From contig NZ_VTGX01000001.1 in assembly GCF_009729095.1 (NCBI RefSeq), positions 496,001 through 560,000 on the forward strand: a stretch of DNA of 64,000 nucleotides. Direction: 5' to 3'. Below the pieces are notes generated by a model. It was not told the DNA's origin. It searched no databases and saw nothing but the letters and a program-made list of their open reading frames with translations. Positions 44,631 through 52,380 of this stretch are shown piece after piece. How positions within the stretch are numbered: the first letter of the stretch is position 1; every line of letters begins with the position of its first letter. A program made the position numbers and the translations under genes. The DNA is from Mycolicibacterium sp. CBMA 247. GTDB taxonomy: Bacteria; Actinomycetota; Actinomycetes; Mycobacteriales; Mycobacteriaceae.

Positions 44631-45296
44631 TCAGCTCTCGATCGGTGCGTACCAGTCGGCGTTGGTGAGCAGCACCCGCGTCCCCAGGTCGCGGTTCCAC
44701 TCAGGCTCGATGCCATGGCGCCGCACGATGGGGAACACGACCTCGTCGAGCATCCGGGCCACGTCGCCGAAGTACAGGTCCTCCTTCGCCTCATCGCCGA
44801 GCCGGTTGTACGCCTCCTCGTCGAAATCCTCGGGCTCAAACGCCCCATAGCCGACGTAGGTCGAGCCGTCCTCGATCAGGCGCTCGGTGTCCTGGCTGTG
44901 GAAGTAGATGAAGCCACTCCAGTGACGGCTCTCGTCGCGCTCGTCGCCGATCTCAGCGGAGGCGCACGTCCCGCAGCAGGTGAAGTCAGCGCGGGCGATC
45001 ACACCGTTGGCGTTGAGCTCGTCGAACGCCGCCCGCGTCCGTGACCGGTAGTCACCGATCTGCGCCTGCTGCCGCAGCCTCGCGTCCCGAAGCGCGGAGA
45101 AAGCCGCGGTGAGCTGCTCCTCGGTGAGCTCGTAGTCCTCGGCATAGGTCTCGAGGAACTCCTCGACGTCGCCGTTACCGGTCACCAACTGGACCCAGAC
45201 GATGCCGATCAGCTCGGCGCGCTCGTCAGCGTCGAGCGGCAGATCAGGGAGCACGGCGTAGTCGGGGATCGCGTTGGGGTTCGACGGTGCGCTCAC
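44631..45296 (-). CDS. DUF6891 domain protein (intact copy)
   Basis: Protein of 221 residues from GTG 45296; the upstream frame extension is not conserved. Acidic, cytosolic. The N-terminal part SAPSNPNAIPDYAVLPDLPL and GDVEEFLETYAEDYELTEEQL recurs in a truncated copy at 48902-49147. The C-terminal part has FTCCGTCASAEIGDERDE (three Cys) and HWSGFIYFHSQDTERL, which fits DUF6891 proteins. The family has no assigned activity. It is the left member of a divergent segmental duplication. Confidence 0.72.
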   Translation of the reverse strand: MSAPSNPNAIPDYAVLPDLPLDADERAELIGIVWVQLVTGNGDVEEFLETYAEDYELTEEQLTAAFSALRDARLRQQAQIGDYRSRTRAAFDELNANGVIARADFTCCGTCASAEIGDERDESRHWSGFIYFHSQDTERLIEDGSTYVGYGAFEPEDFDEEAYNRLGDEAKEDLYFGDVARMLDEVVFPIVRRHGIEPEWNRDLGTRVLLTNADWYAPIES

Positions 45297-45360
45297 GGCG
45301 CTGGCCTCCAGGTGTGCTGTCGGAACCGAGCAAATCACCCGGCGGTGGCGATCGTAGCCT
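45112..45360. repeat. Direct repeat A, copy 1 (249 bp, DUF6891 5' end and promoter)
   Basis: Matches 48963-49211 without gaps at a constant offset of 3851 bases. It covers the first about 60 codons of the DUF6891 gene and about 64 bases of upstream DNA, with scattered base changes. The homology reaches beyond the gene into the promoter, so it is a DNA duplication rather than protein similarity. Confidence 0.85.
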
Positions 45361-45821
45361 GAGAAGGGGTGCGGACTGGTCGTACAGGGCCGACAGGCGC
45401 GTCTTTATCGCACCGTTCAGTTCGGCCATCTGCTCCGTGGGAAATCTCGCGTGATGTCTACTGCCCCTTGGTTGTTACCAAGTGCGGCGGGGGCGAACCT
45501 CTTCCGTTCTTCTGCCCGCGTTCCCAGAGCCGTTGCGCCAACGACAGCCACACCTCGGCGGACCATCTTCCCGACCAGGCAGGGCAGCGACGTCCTCGGC
45601 AGGCAATGCCTGCCCGATCTAGGGCTCTGGGCGGCACAGAAAGTGGGACAACGGCCTTTCACCGGCCAGGTCCGGTACGTGGATTGGCCCCGTAGGTCGC
45701 GGAATGCGATCGTTGGTGGTCGCTGAGTCCGCCCGGATGTTTCGCCAACTGCCTGCGCGTGCTTCCATAATTGAGTGCCGAATACCCTCCGTACCGTCGT
45801 TCCGATGCTATCCGCCGACGA
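45297..45821. other. Intergenic stretch without recognisable genes
   Basis: 525 bases between the DUF6891 start and a small membrane ORF. The first part is the repeated promoter region of repeat A. Open frames in both directions lack ribosome-binding sites and family-like residues, so no gene is called. Confidence 0.5.
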
Positions 45822-46040
45822 ATGAACCGATTTCGAGCTCTGCTGAGCTTAGGAACGCGGGTGCTGCTGAGCTGGTTGGCCGCTGCCGTCGTGGTCCGCG
45901 TTGGATTGGACCTTGTTGACACGCGCGAGTATTCGCCCACCAGCGAATACCTGTACATGCTGGTGGCGGCCTTGGCAATGCTCACCGGCTCTACCGGGAC
46001 CGTTCTGGCATTCCGCTCGAACCGCAGAACCAAACCGTAG
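45822..46040 (+). CDS. Small membrane protein, two predicted helices
   Basis: 72 codons from ATG 45822, with one hydrophobic helix near VLLSWLAAAVVVRVGL, a short polar loop DTREYSPTSEY and a second helix LYMLVAALAMLTGSTGTVLAF, ending in RSNRRTKP. The helix-loop-helix layout and positive tail look real, but no clear ribosome-binding site is seen and the family is unknown. Confidence 0.5.
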   Translation: MNRFRALLSLGTRVLLSWLAAAVVVRVGLDLVDTREYSPTSEYLYMLVAALAMLTGSTGTVLAFRSNRRTKP

Positions 46041-46577
46041 TAATCACCAACCGGCACCCTCAGTGGTTATCTGTGAAATATGTTGCTACTCAGGACATTA
46101 GTCCCTTATAACAGTTCGTGACGACCCCCTGTTTGGGGGTATACCGGCAGCGTTGCGGGCCCAGCCGACGGTTGACGGTGTGGTTTCACCCAGCCGCTTA
46201 GGCGCACCACCACCACATCCCGCGAGTATTGGTGCCGATATCCCACACCGACACCGAGGAAATATGTTCCGCCCGTTAGTTTTTCGTGGCCAACCCGCCA
46301 GGACCCCGGCCGCCAGTTCCGATATGCATTCTCGCCCTTACCTTTCGAAAACCCCTGGGAGTGGTGTCGCCGGAAATAGCGGCATCAACAGATCATTGAT
46401 AGGGACCGGACCGCCCGTCGGCCTCTTCGCAACGCGGATGCTGGCGTCGATTACAGACATTCAATCATGCTGTGCGGCAGTCATATTAAGATGAATGAGT
46501 TGGTCCATCATTTCGAGCGCTCGGCCGCCAGAGTTCCAGCCGCGCACGAGCCACATTCGCCATGTACAGTCGATTCT
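46041..46577. other. Gene-free stretch with a DosR-box-like palindrome
   Basis: 537 bases without a supported gene. It contains the palindrome at 46092-46105 followed by TTATAAC, a possible -10 element with TTGCTA 17 bases before it. A short hairpin CCCCC-tgttt-GGGGG follows at about 46125. Confidence 0.45.
46092..46105. promoter_or_regulatory. DosR/DevR-box-like palindrome AGGACATTAGTCCC
   Basis: Matches the mycobacterial DosR core consensus GGGACTWWAGTCCC at 12 of 14 positions. It overlaps the spacer of a plausible promoter (TTGCTA, 17 bases, TTATAA). The next supported gene on the plus strand starts about 470 bases away, so the target is unclear. Confidence 0.4.
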
Positions 46578-46946
46578 GTGATCAAGCCGACGCTTCTCTT
46601 CGCTTTCACTACCCTTTCTGTAGCCCTGCTCTCGGCCATGTCCGCCACACCGGCTCGTGCCGACGACGATGCTGTTTTTGCGCCTGCGCGGGGTGTGGTC
46701 TGCGACCGCTACGTGTGCGCCGACGAGAAGGGCATCTCCTTCGGACTGACCGAGAGCTACCTTGGTAATGAGGCTCAAAATAGACTGCTTTCACAAGGCG
46801 ATTTCGACCTGACTGAATTCACCTTCACCAACGGCATCTTCTGCGATGTGAAGGAGCGGGTGTGCCGCGAGGATCGCTACTACGGCGCGGACGGCAGGCC
46901 CAGCGGAGCCGTATCCGAGAAGTACACCGCAATGCTGTTTGGCTGA
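46578..46946 (+). CDS. Secreted YcgJ-like protein
   Basis: Protein of 122 residues from GTG 46578 with a signal peptide (KPTLLFAFTTLSVALLSAM, cleavage after ARA). The mature part has the YcgJ-family pattern: FAPARGVVCDRYVCADEKGI, then LTESYLGNEAQ, EFTFTNGIFCDVKERVCRED and YYGADG, with four conserved cysteines. YcgJ-type proteins are small exported proteins known mainly from proteobacteria; function unknown. Presence in a mycobacterial island suggests lateral spread. Confidence 0.8.
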   Translation: MIKPTLLFAFTTLSVALLSAMSATPARADDDAVFAPARGVVCDRYVCADEKGISFGLTESYLGNEAQNRLLSQGDFDLTEFTFTNGIFCDVKERVCREDRYYGADGRPSGAVSEKYTAMLFG

Positions 46947-47204
46947 CGACGCCCGCCACTCACCAGCAGCACCGAGTCGTACGTCTGCACCGCTGCACCC
47001 GCCACACCATTGCCAGCGCACCGCACCCTGGCCGCCGGACCGAGTCCTGTTGTCGGCCTCCAATTAGCGTCGTCGGCTCGGAGGTAAACAGCACCGGGTC
47101 CGGGCGGTACACGGACCGCATAGCCGGTTCGAAGTCGACCGGTGACTGATAAAGGTAAGTCTCCACACTTCAAGCGTGGTGGCTGAGCCGGACGATAGCC
47201 ATTG

Positions 47205-47471
47205 GTTTTTCGAGCACTTTCGGCTTGGTTGCGGCCCTCGGTGCTGGCGGCATACAAAGGACTCGAGACCCTGAAAGCCGGGCGGCGGGGCTGCGAGTCG
47301 GTCGGCATTCCCGACCAGTGGGTCCTGGCCGGCCACATCGTGGTCGACTGGCCGCGCGGGCAGCACGGCCCGGTTCGCCGCCGACCGATCGCCGACGTGG
47401 TGTTCCGCAATCGCTGGGATGCCGAACACTCCGATATCACCTACGGACGCGGCGCACGGCCTCGCGACTGA
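47205..47471 (+). pseudogene. C-terminal remnant of a nitroreductase-like flavoprotein
   Basis: The plus strand reads GLETLKAGRRGCESVGIPDQ, VLAGHIVVDWPRGQHGPVRR and RPIADVVFRNRWD to a stop at 47469-47471. This pattern (late helix, VAGH.V..WP, HGPVRRRP...VV..RW) matches the end of BluB/nitroreductase-family FMN enzymes. The catalytic N-terminal two thirds are missing. Confidence 0.5.
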
Positions 47472-47518
47472 GCAGATCCTGAGGCAGCCCGTCCAGTCGC
47501 GCCGCAACAACCGCTGTG

Positions 47519-47638
47519 GGTGGGACCAAAACCGATGCACCGGTGCGGCATTAACCGGTTCGATACCGAGATCGGCCGTAGCGACGAAACAGCCCATACA
47601 GACTCGACAAACCCGAAGGCGTGAGGACTCATCGGTCC
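47519..47638. repeat. Direct repeat C, copy 1 (120 bp)
   Basis: Matches 51156-51275 at a constant offset of 3637 bases with scattered, often third-position, changes. One plus-strand frame is conserved in both (RFDTEIGRSDETAHTDSTNP versus RFNTEVGRGDETARIDSTNP), although this copy is stopped by TGA at 47621. It suggests a small gene or gene fragment duplicated with its surroundings. Confidence 0.75.
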
Positions 47639-47779
47639 TGCCATGTTCGTCGCGCTATTGCGCTCCAAACCGGGGGCAACTGAGGTAACCACACTCATTC
47701 GGGCGATTCCGAGGACGACAGTTAGTTAACTCAAGTAAATTGACGCTGCCTTAAACTACGACACTCGAAAAGGATCGCC

Positions 47780-48202
47780 ATGACCGTCAGCGGCACCGGC
47801 CGTACGCTTCTCTTGCTCGGACTAGGAACGGCCATCGGCGCAGCAACTATTCTCGCGCCCGCCGCCAGAGCGGAGATTCCTCCGAACTGCGAGAATCGCC
47901 CGTGGGGCTTCCTGGGCTCGGAGACGCGTCAAATCTGCGACGAACCGATCCGACCGGACGGGTATTGGACACGGCACCGACTGATCGGGATTCCCCGCCA
48001 CTATCAGAACCCCACCAGCAGCTGCTCCAACTCCTATTGGGGCAACAACTGCACCTACTACCCGGGCGGCTGGGTCAACGACAAGTTCTCGAGTAACGAC
48101 ACCTACGAGGTGCGCGCAGAGACCGTGCTTCCCGATGAACCAGGGCACATGCCGGATCCGGCACCGGCCCCGCCGGCCCCACCGGAACCGCCAGCCGCCT
48201 AG
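47780..48202 (+). CDS. Secreted CDGP-type protein
   Basis: Protein of 140 residues with a clear signal peptide (RTLLLLGLGTAIGAATILAP, cleavage after ARA). A cysteine-containing exported domain follows (NCENRPWGFLGSETRQICDEP, then GYWTRHRLIGIPRHY, SSCSNSYWGNNCTYY) and a proline-rich tail. The order Cys-Asp-x-Pro followed by DGYW resembles the mycobacterial CDGP-domain secreted proteins. An AAAAGGATC ribosome-binding site precedes the ATG. Function unknown. Confidence 0.78.
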   Translation: MTVSGTGRTLLLLGLGTAIGAATILAPAARAEIPPNCENRPWGFLGSETRQICDEPIRPDGYWTRHRLIGIPRHYQNPTSSCSNSYWGNNCTYYPGGWVNDKFSSNDTYEVRAETVLPDEPGHMPDPAPAPPAPPEPPAA

Positions 48203-48398
48203 TGTCGACTCCGCGTGCCGGCGCGTGCAGGAATGTGCCTGCGGCGTAATCGTTGACGCCGTCGTTGAGGACACCGGAGACGACGGAGACCTCTTCAGGA
48301 GCCTGGGCTATGTAGGTGTTCACCGACTCAGACCGAACCGTCCGCACCGACTCAGTTCCCGAACCGTCCAGGTCCCTGCGAGCCGTCCGCGGTGGTCA

Positions 48399-48911
48399 TC
48401 ACTGCTGGGGGTGCAACACCAGTTCGGCAATGGCTTGTACCCGCGCAAGCGTGATGCCGGTGCGCTGCTCCGAGGACAGTGGGTGGTCGGTGGGTTCCAG
48501 TTCCACCGTCGGGCGGACACCGACGGGTTGGCTGTGCACCTTGGCCTTCAAGTTCAGCGTCGTCGGTTCGTATTTGGGTAGCTCGGTCGACAGCCAGCCG
48601 AAATACGGTGGCTCCTGCACTCGTTCCGGACTGGTCCACAACTGTGCGGCGCGGGTGAAGTTGGGCTGGCTCAATGAAACCCACACGCCCCACTCGAAGT
48701 CGTTCTCCGAGTCCGAGACTGGCAGGATCAGGCGGGCTCGTATGAAGAAGTGTTCGTCGGCGATCACGCACTGCTCACCGGTGAGGACATTTCCCACGCC
48801 ACGTTCCAGTCCGTCGTGCCAGTAGGCAGGCGCGATCGTGCCGTAGGTGAACGGCAGGGCATCGTGTTCCTGTCCGCATAAGGAACAACCGAACCCTGAA
48901 TCTACTGACAT
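48399..48911 (-). CDS. DUF2199 domain protein
   Basis: Protein of 170 residues beginning SVDSGFGCSLCGQEHDALPF, with the CxxC pair and the downstream EQCVIADEHFFIRARLILPV and FEWGVWVSLSQPNF segments of DUF2199. Cytosolic, no known activity. Its start overlaps the stop of the truncated DUF6891 copy by 10 bases, an arrangement created by the rearrangement that cut that gene. Confidence 0.82.
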   Translation of the reverse strand: MSVDSGFGCSLCGQEHDALPFTYGTIAPAYWHDGLERGVGNVLTGEQCVIADEHFFIRARLILPVSDSENDFEWGVWVSLSQPNFTRAAQLWTSPERVQEPPYFGWLSTELPKYEPTTLNLKAKVHSQPVGVRPTVELEPTDHPLSSEQRTGITLARVQAIAELVLHPQQ

Positions 48912-49147
48912 GCCGGACAGTTAAGAGACCATGCGAAGTCTGCGGTCATCTCACTGCTGACCAGCTGCTCCTCGCTGAGCTCGAAGTCCTCGGCGAAGAC
49001 GTCGAGGAACTCCTCGACGTCGCCGTTGCCGGTCACCAACTGGTCCCAGACGTTGCCGGTCAGCTCGGCGCGCTCGTCGTCGCCCAGCGGCAGATCGGGG
49101 AGCACGGCATAGTCGGGGATCGCGTTGAGGTTCGACGGTGCGCTCAC
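48902..49147 (-). pseudogene. Truncated second copy of the DUF6891 gene
   Basis: Starts at GTG 49147 exactly like the intact gene and matches it for about 60 codons (SAPSNLNAIPDYAVLPDLPL, GDVEEFLDVFAEDFELSEEQ). It then departs into an unrelated tail ending NCPACQ. The break in homology is at about 48962. It is probably a non-functional or altered product, fused to whatever DNA lay at the junction. Confidence 0.7.
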
Positions 49148-49211
49148 AGCGCTTGACCTCCAGGTGTGCTGTCGGAGCCGGGCAAATCACCCGGCGGTGG
49201 CGATATTAGCC
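48963..49211. repeat. Direct repeat A, copy 2 (249 bp)
   Basis: Gap-free counterpart of 45112-45360. The copies have diverged by scattered substitutions, so the duplication is not recent. Confidence 0.85.
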
Positions 49212-49413
49212 TCGGGCGGCGGTGATCTCATCGACCTGGGGCACACCGTTCGCGTTGAGCGGCTCGGTCATTGCCCTGACGGCACTCTCGGCCTGCCAAT
49301 CGTCGGAAGCAGAAATCAAAGTGCCGCTGGCTAATTCGGTGGCTGACAAGCTGTCACCGACCCGGCTGACCATTCCGCCTTCGGAGAAGCTCCTGCGTCA
49401 TTAGAGTCGGGGA

Positions 49414-50139
49414 ATGCCAATCGCGTTCGAAGACTTGCGAGCACTGCACGACAGTGGGGCGCTCTATGCAGCGCTGAGTCAGCTCCTCCTCAAGGAGGGA
49501 GTGGAGGAGCGGCTCGGCGGTGAGTTCGACTACGCAGCGGATTTGGCTGCCGATTCCTTCGTCTTCACAGGCCGTACCTCGGGCGTAACGATCAACACCA
49601 CCGTCGAGTTGATGGCCAGCGTCGCGCCCGGGCCGCAGTCGGTGCGGTGGGGCCGGGCACTGCCGACCGGAGGTCGCGCAGGTGCGCAGTTGATTCTGGA
49701 GCGCGGCCACGCCGACGGTCTGCTCAGCTTGCTGAACGACGAGGTCTCCTTCCCGGGCGGCGACGATCCTGACGCCGCCGCGGAGTACGCGGCGCTCGAG
49801 ATCGGCGCGGTGGTGGCCGCGGTGACGGGCGGCGGGCCGACCTACATCGTCGCCGTCGGCGGCGGCACCCTCGCGGTGCTCCTGCTCGGCGACCTCGACT
49901 TCGCACAACCCCGGATCGACCCTCGGTTTCCAACCCGGGTGCCGATGGCGTTGGGGGCGGGCACAATCGAGGATCACAGATCCGCTATCCACGGTCTCGC
50001 AGCGATGTCCGGGTGGACCATCGACTGGGCCGGCAACTGGAGTCGTGCGGAGCTCACCGACCCCGTGACCGGCAATTCTGCGACTGCCGAATTTGACGAG
50101 TACGCCCGGCTCACCGCGCTGCGGGCGTCGCTGGGTTGA
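49414..50139 (+). CDS. Hypothetical protein, possibly DUF6882-like
   Basis: Protein of 241 residues, acidic, no signal peptide. It begins PIAFEDLRALHDSGALYAAL and contains EFDYAADLAADSFVFTGRTSG with SVAPGPQSVRWGRALPTGG, a strand-rich pattern reminiscent of DUF6882 proteins, and a hydrophobic Ala/Gly/Val-rich middle (GAVVAAVTGGGPTYIVAVGGG). The product ends SLG* 29 bases inside the convergent next gene. No activity can be named. Confidence 0.65.
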   Translation: MPIAFEDLRALHDSGALYAALSQLLLKEGVEERLGGEFDYAADLAADSFVFTGRTSGVTINTTVELMASVAPGPQSVRWGRALPTGGRAGAQLILERGHADGLLSLLNDEVSFPGGDDPDAAAEYAALEIGAVVAAVTGGGPTYIVAVGGGTLAVLLLGDLDFAQPRIDPRFPTRVPMALGAGTIEDHRSAIHGLAAMSGWTIDWAGNWSRAELTDPVTGNSATAEFDEYARLTALRASLG

Positions 50140-50389
50140 CCGGATGTCGCTCCTGCGCAGCGAAGTCGATGCGGTCGGTGTCCTCCGCAGCGCACACCAT
50201 GACTCGCCCGCACCCCGACACGACGGCGCAGGCGGACAGTTCGTCGTCAAGCTTGGCAAGGAACGCGCCGGCGTTCCGCTCTGTCAATTCGACGGTGCGG
50301 GTGTCCTCGATCCATTTCGTGGCCGTGATCCTGCCCTGAGGGCGCGACAGGCGTCGACGGGATTTGTGTTGCGTGGCAAGGGTGCACAT
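50111..50389 (-). CDS. Small hypothetical protein
   Basis: Frame of 92 codons with good coding character in its middle (ATKWIEDTRTVELTERNAGA, LAKLDDELSACAVVSGCGRV) and a basic start. It overlaps the end of the preceding gene by 29 bases and lies 24 bases downstream of the metallophosphoesterase gene on the same strand. No family recognised; the first about 18 residues may not be translated. Confidence 0.5.
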   Translation of the reverse strand: MCTLATQHKSRRRLSRPQGRITATKWIEDTRTVELTERNAGAFLAKLDDELSACAVVSGCGRVMVCAAEDTDRIDFAAQERHPVNPATPAAR

Positions 50390-50413
50390 GCCTCTGAAGC
50401 GGCAACGGGCCGG

Positions 50414-50980
50414 CTACCGTCCCATCTCCTCGGCCAACTCCTCGGCCGACGCCGGCCGCAGATTCCACGCCTCCAGCGACACACAGATCGCCCGCTTCCC
50501 CGACCGCCGCTCGTCCGAGTGTGTGTGCCCATGAATCAGCCACGCCCCTAGGTCCGGCAGCTGGTACTGGTCGAAGTTCTTGCGCGAGAACCTGTCCGGC
50601 GTGCCCGCATACGGGAAGTGGTTGAGCAGCACACCCGTACTGCCGACCTTCGTCCGCGCCACCTGCTGCACACTCGCGAACACCGCGGCGTAGTCAGCGA
50701 AGTGCTTCTGTGCGCCGCGGTACATGGGGCTCACCGGATCGTGGTTTCCGCTCACAAGGTGCATCGGCACACGCAACGCGCTCAGCTGCGCCAGAGCCGA
50801 TTCCATGCTCGCCACACCACCCGAGCAGATGTCACCCAGCACCCACAGCGTGTCCTGCTCCGGGTCGAGCCGGTACAGCGGCGCCATCACCGCAGCGTCG
50901 TGCGCGGCCACGGTGTCGAACCCGCGCAAGCCCGCGAGCTTCGGGTGCGCCAGGTGCAGGTCGGCGGTGAAGAAGTGCAC
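50414..50980 (-). CDS. Metallophosphoesterase
   Basis: Protein of 188 residues of the calcineurin-like phosphoesterase family. Metal-binding blocks are visible in order: FFTADLHLAHPKL (D-x-H at about residues 5-10), WVLGDICSGG (GD), VSGNHDPVS (GNHD at about residue 80) and LIHGHTHSDE (GHxH at about residue 145). It resembles small phage- and plasmid-borne phosphoesterases. It lies just before the repeat C/GOLLD/tRNA block. Confidence 0.9.
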   Translation of the reverse strand: MHFFTADLHLAHPKLAGLRGFDTVAAHDAAVMAPLYRLDPEQDTLWVLGDICSGGVASMESALAQLSALRVPMHLVSGNHDPVSPMYRGAQKHFADYAAVFASVQQVARTKVGSTGVLLNHFPYAGTPDRFSRKNFDQYQLPDLGAWLIHGHTHSDERRSGKRAICVSLEAWNLRPASAEELAEEMGR

Positions 50981-51739
50981 CGTGCGACGGTAGCGCGCGG
51001 GGCCGACACCTGGCGATCGACTTTCCGCCGCCGCCGGGATCTACAGTCCCGGGCCCGACCCTTGTCGACTGGGATCCAGGCAGCCCTGCCGCCGGGTGTA
51101 TCGCTGCGGGATCTGCGGACACACCACACGAGTGCCGCCCGCGAGAACAGCGGCGAGTGGGACCAAATCCGATGTGCCGATACGACATTGACCGGTTCAA
51201 TACCGAGGTTGGCCGTGGCGACGAAACAGCCCGGATAGATTCGACAAACCCCAAGGCGTACGGACTCATCGGTCCCGACAGATTGGCTGCGGCCGCGGCG
51301 AGCGCGCCGGCCACGCCATCACCGTTGGTGATCGACAACAGGATTCGGTACCGTGCGGCCGCTGCGCCAAAGTGACTCTCTCTCGGATGCGTTCACCGGC
51401 AATACCACCGGACTCGGAGTGTTTCGAATTTCGCTAGAGATGCCCGATATACGGTGCTACCTTCAATTCGTGACTTTGATACGCCACGACGAACTGACAG
51501 CCGGGATGCGCATCGCGCCCACGGCTGTTTTGTCGTGGCTGGAATCGGTCATCGAGATACTGCATCCGACCGAGGTCCAGCACCTCGGCTTTAGCGAGCC
51601 TCGTTGCTTCCGGTCACCCCGGTATGACTTTTCCGTCCAGGCAATGGACGAGCGCCCCGACCGGAAGCAAGGGCCAGAAAACAACTCTCATAAGAATCAC
51701 AACATTGCTTTTTGCGCTGACAGGAACGTCGCCTGACGT
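50981..51739. other. Region upstream of the structured RNA; repeat C and weak ORFs
   Basis: 759 bases. It contains repeat C copy 2 and open frames at about 51157-51375 and 51353-51736 with no convincing family or ribosome-binding site. Part of the right half could belong to the 5' domain of the candidate GOLLD-type RNA, whose start I cannot place. Confidence 0.45.
51156..51275. repeat. Direct repeat C, copy 2 (120 bp)
   Basis: Counterpart of 47519-47638. Here the shared plus-strand frame stays open beyond the repeat (to 51375). Repeats A and C occur in the same order twice (45.1/47.5 kb and 49.0/51.2 kb), as expected for an old tandem duplication of a unit of about 3.7 kb. Confidence 0.75.
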
Positions 51740-52150
51740 TTCTGTAGTTCAGTGTGCTTTCAAATGCGCTGCAACACAACGTATCTCGGAATAATACGCT
51801 TTACATCCGACGGATTGCGTAGCACCATCTTTTCCGGCAGCACATCCGGCCGGCCCAACATCTGGCCCGCTGCCCCAGGGAACGCTTCCCTATTACGTTC
51901 TCCTGCTTGTTTTTTGAAAACTCCACAGTGTGCGATGCGCCGTCCCGCAAAGGACTTCGTGAGCGATCGCCTCGGCGTCCGGGTCCCTTTCGGGGGCATC
52001 TGACCGGACTGCCAGACGTACAGTTCACCACGATCCTTCTGCGGGACGGCAAGCCGGGCGCCGCCATGTGCCCGGACCGTGCGTCCCTACGTTGGGACGC
52101 ACAACTGCTACAGGTGGAGACCAGCGCGAAACTGGTCTCCACCTGCAGAT
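51740..52150 (+). ncRNA. Candidate GOLLD-type structured RNA in front of the tRNA array
   Basis: A 411-base stretch without a credible gene but rich in stable stems. A 9-bp stem lies at 52079-52102 (GTGCGTCCC/GGGACGCAC) and a perfect 14-bp stem at 52111-52145 (CAGGTGGAGACCAG/CTGGTCTCCACCTG, loop CGCGAAA). Its end is 7 bases before the first tRNA. GOLLD RNAs (large, ornate RNAs of phages and some bacteria) are typically encoded beside tRNA clusters, including tRNA arrays of mycobacteria, and have their most conserved part at the 3' end. Position and structure fit; the family was not verified and the 5' end is unknown (it may start near 51400). Confidence 0.45.
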
Positions 52151-52152
52151 AC

Positions 52153-52225
52153 GTGCCGCCAGCACAGTTGGTATAGCAGCTGACTCTTAACCAGCGGGTC
52201 GGGGGTTCGATGCCCTCGCGGCGCA
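52153..52225 (+). tRNA. tRNA-Lys (anticodon CUU), first of the array
   Basis: Acceptor stem GTGCCGC/GCGGCGC, anticodon loop CTCTTAA, T-loop TTCGATG. The D-stem pairs poorly and the last anticodon-stem pair is A-C, so the gene may be weak. No encoded CCA. Confidence 0.75.
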
Positions 52226-52228
52226 CAC

Positions 52229-52261
52229 ATGCGGATGTAGCTCAGCTGGCAGAACGTCACC
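52229..52261 (+). pseudogene. 5' half of a tRNA-Gly-like gene, interrupted
   Basis: The sequence reads as acceptor 5' strand, D-arm and 5' anticodon strand of a glycine-type tRNA (GCGGATG TA GCTC ... GTCACC), then stops matching. No 3' half (T-arm, ATCCGC acceptor strand) is found after it. The HNH endonuclease gene follows 119 bases later. Confidence 0.55.
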
Positions 52262-52380
52262 GCAGATTCCGCGCAAGCGGGGTAACACGACGGAGCTTCT
52301 ACGCCCCGCTCCCCGCACCCCAGACGTTCCGCCTTCACCAACACCGACCCACCCAGGACATCGAAAGGAGGTGCGGCGCC

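Larger units (their letters stand above)
46947..47779. other. Gene-poor stretch with a nitroreductase-like remnant and repeat C
   Basis: 833 bases. It contains a coding remnant at about 47205-47471, repeat C copy 1 at 47519-47638 and the promoter/ribosome-binding region (AAAAGGATC) of the next secreted-protein gene. No intact gene is seen. Confidence 0.5.

Noticed and set aside
45369..45726. Small genes in the 45.4-45.7 kb gap
   Set aside because: Open frames on both strands lack ribosome-binding sites and show no protein-like pattern.
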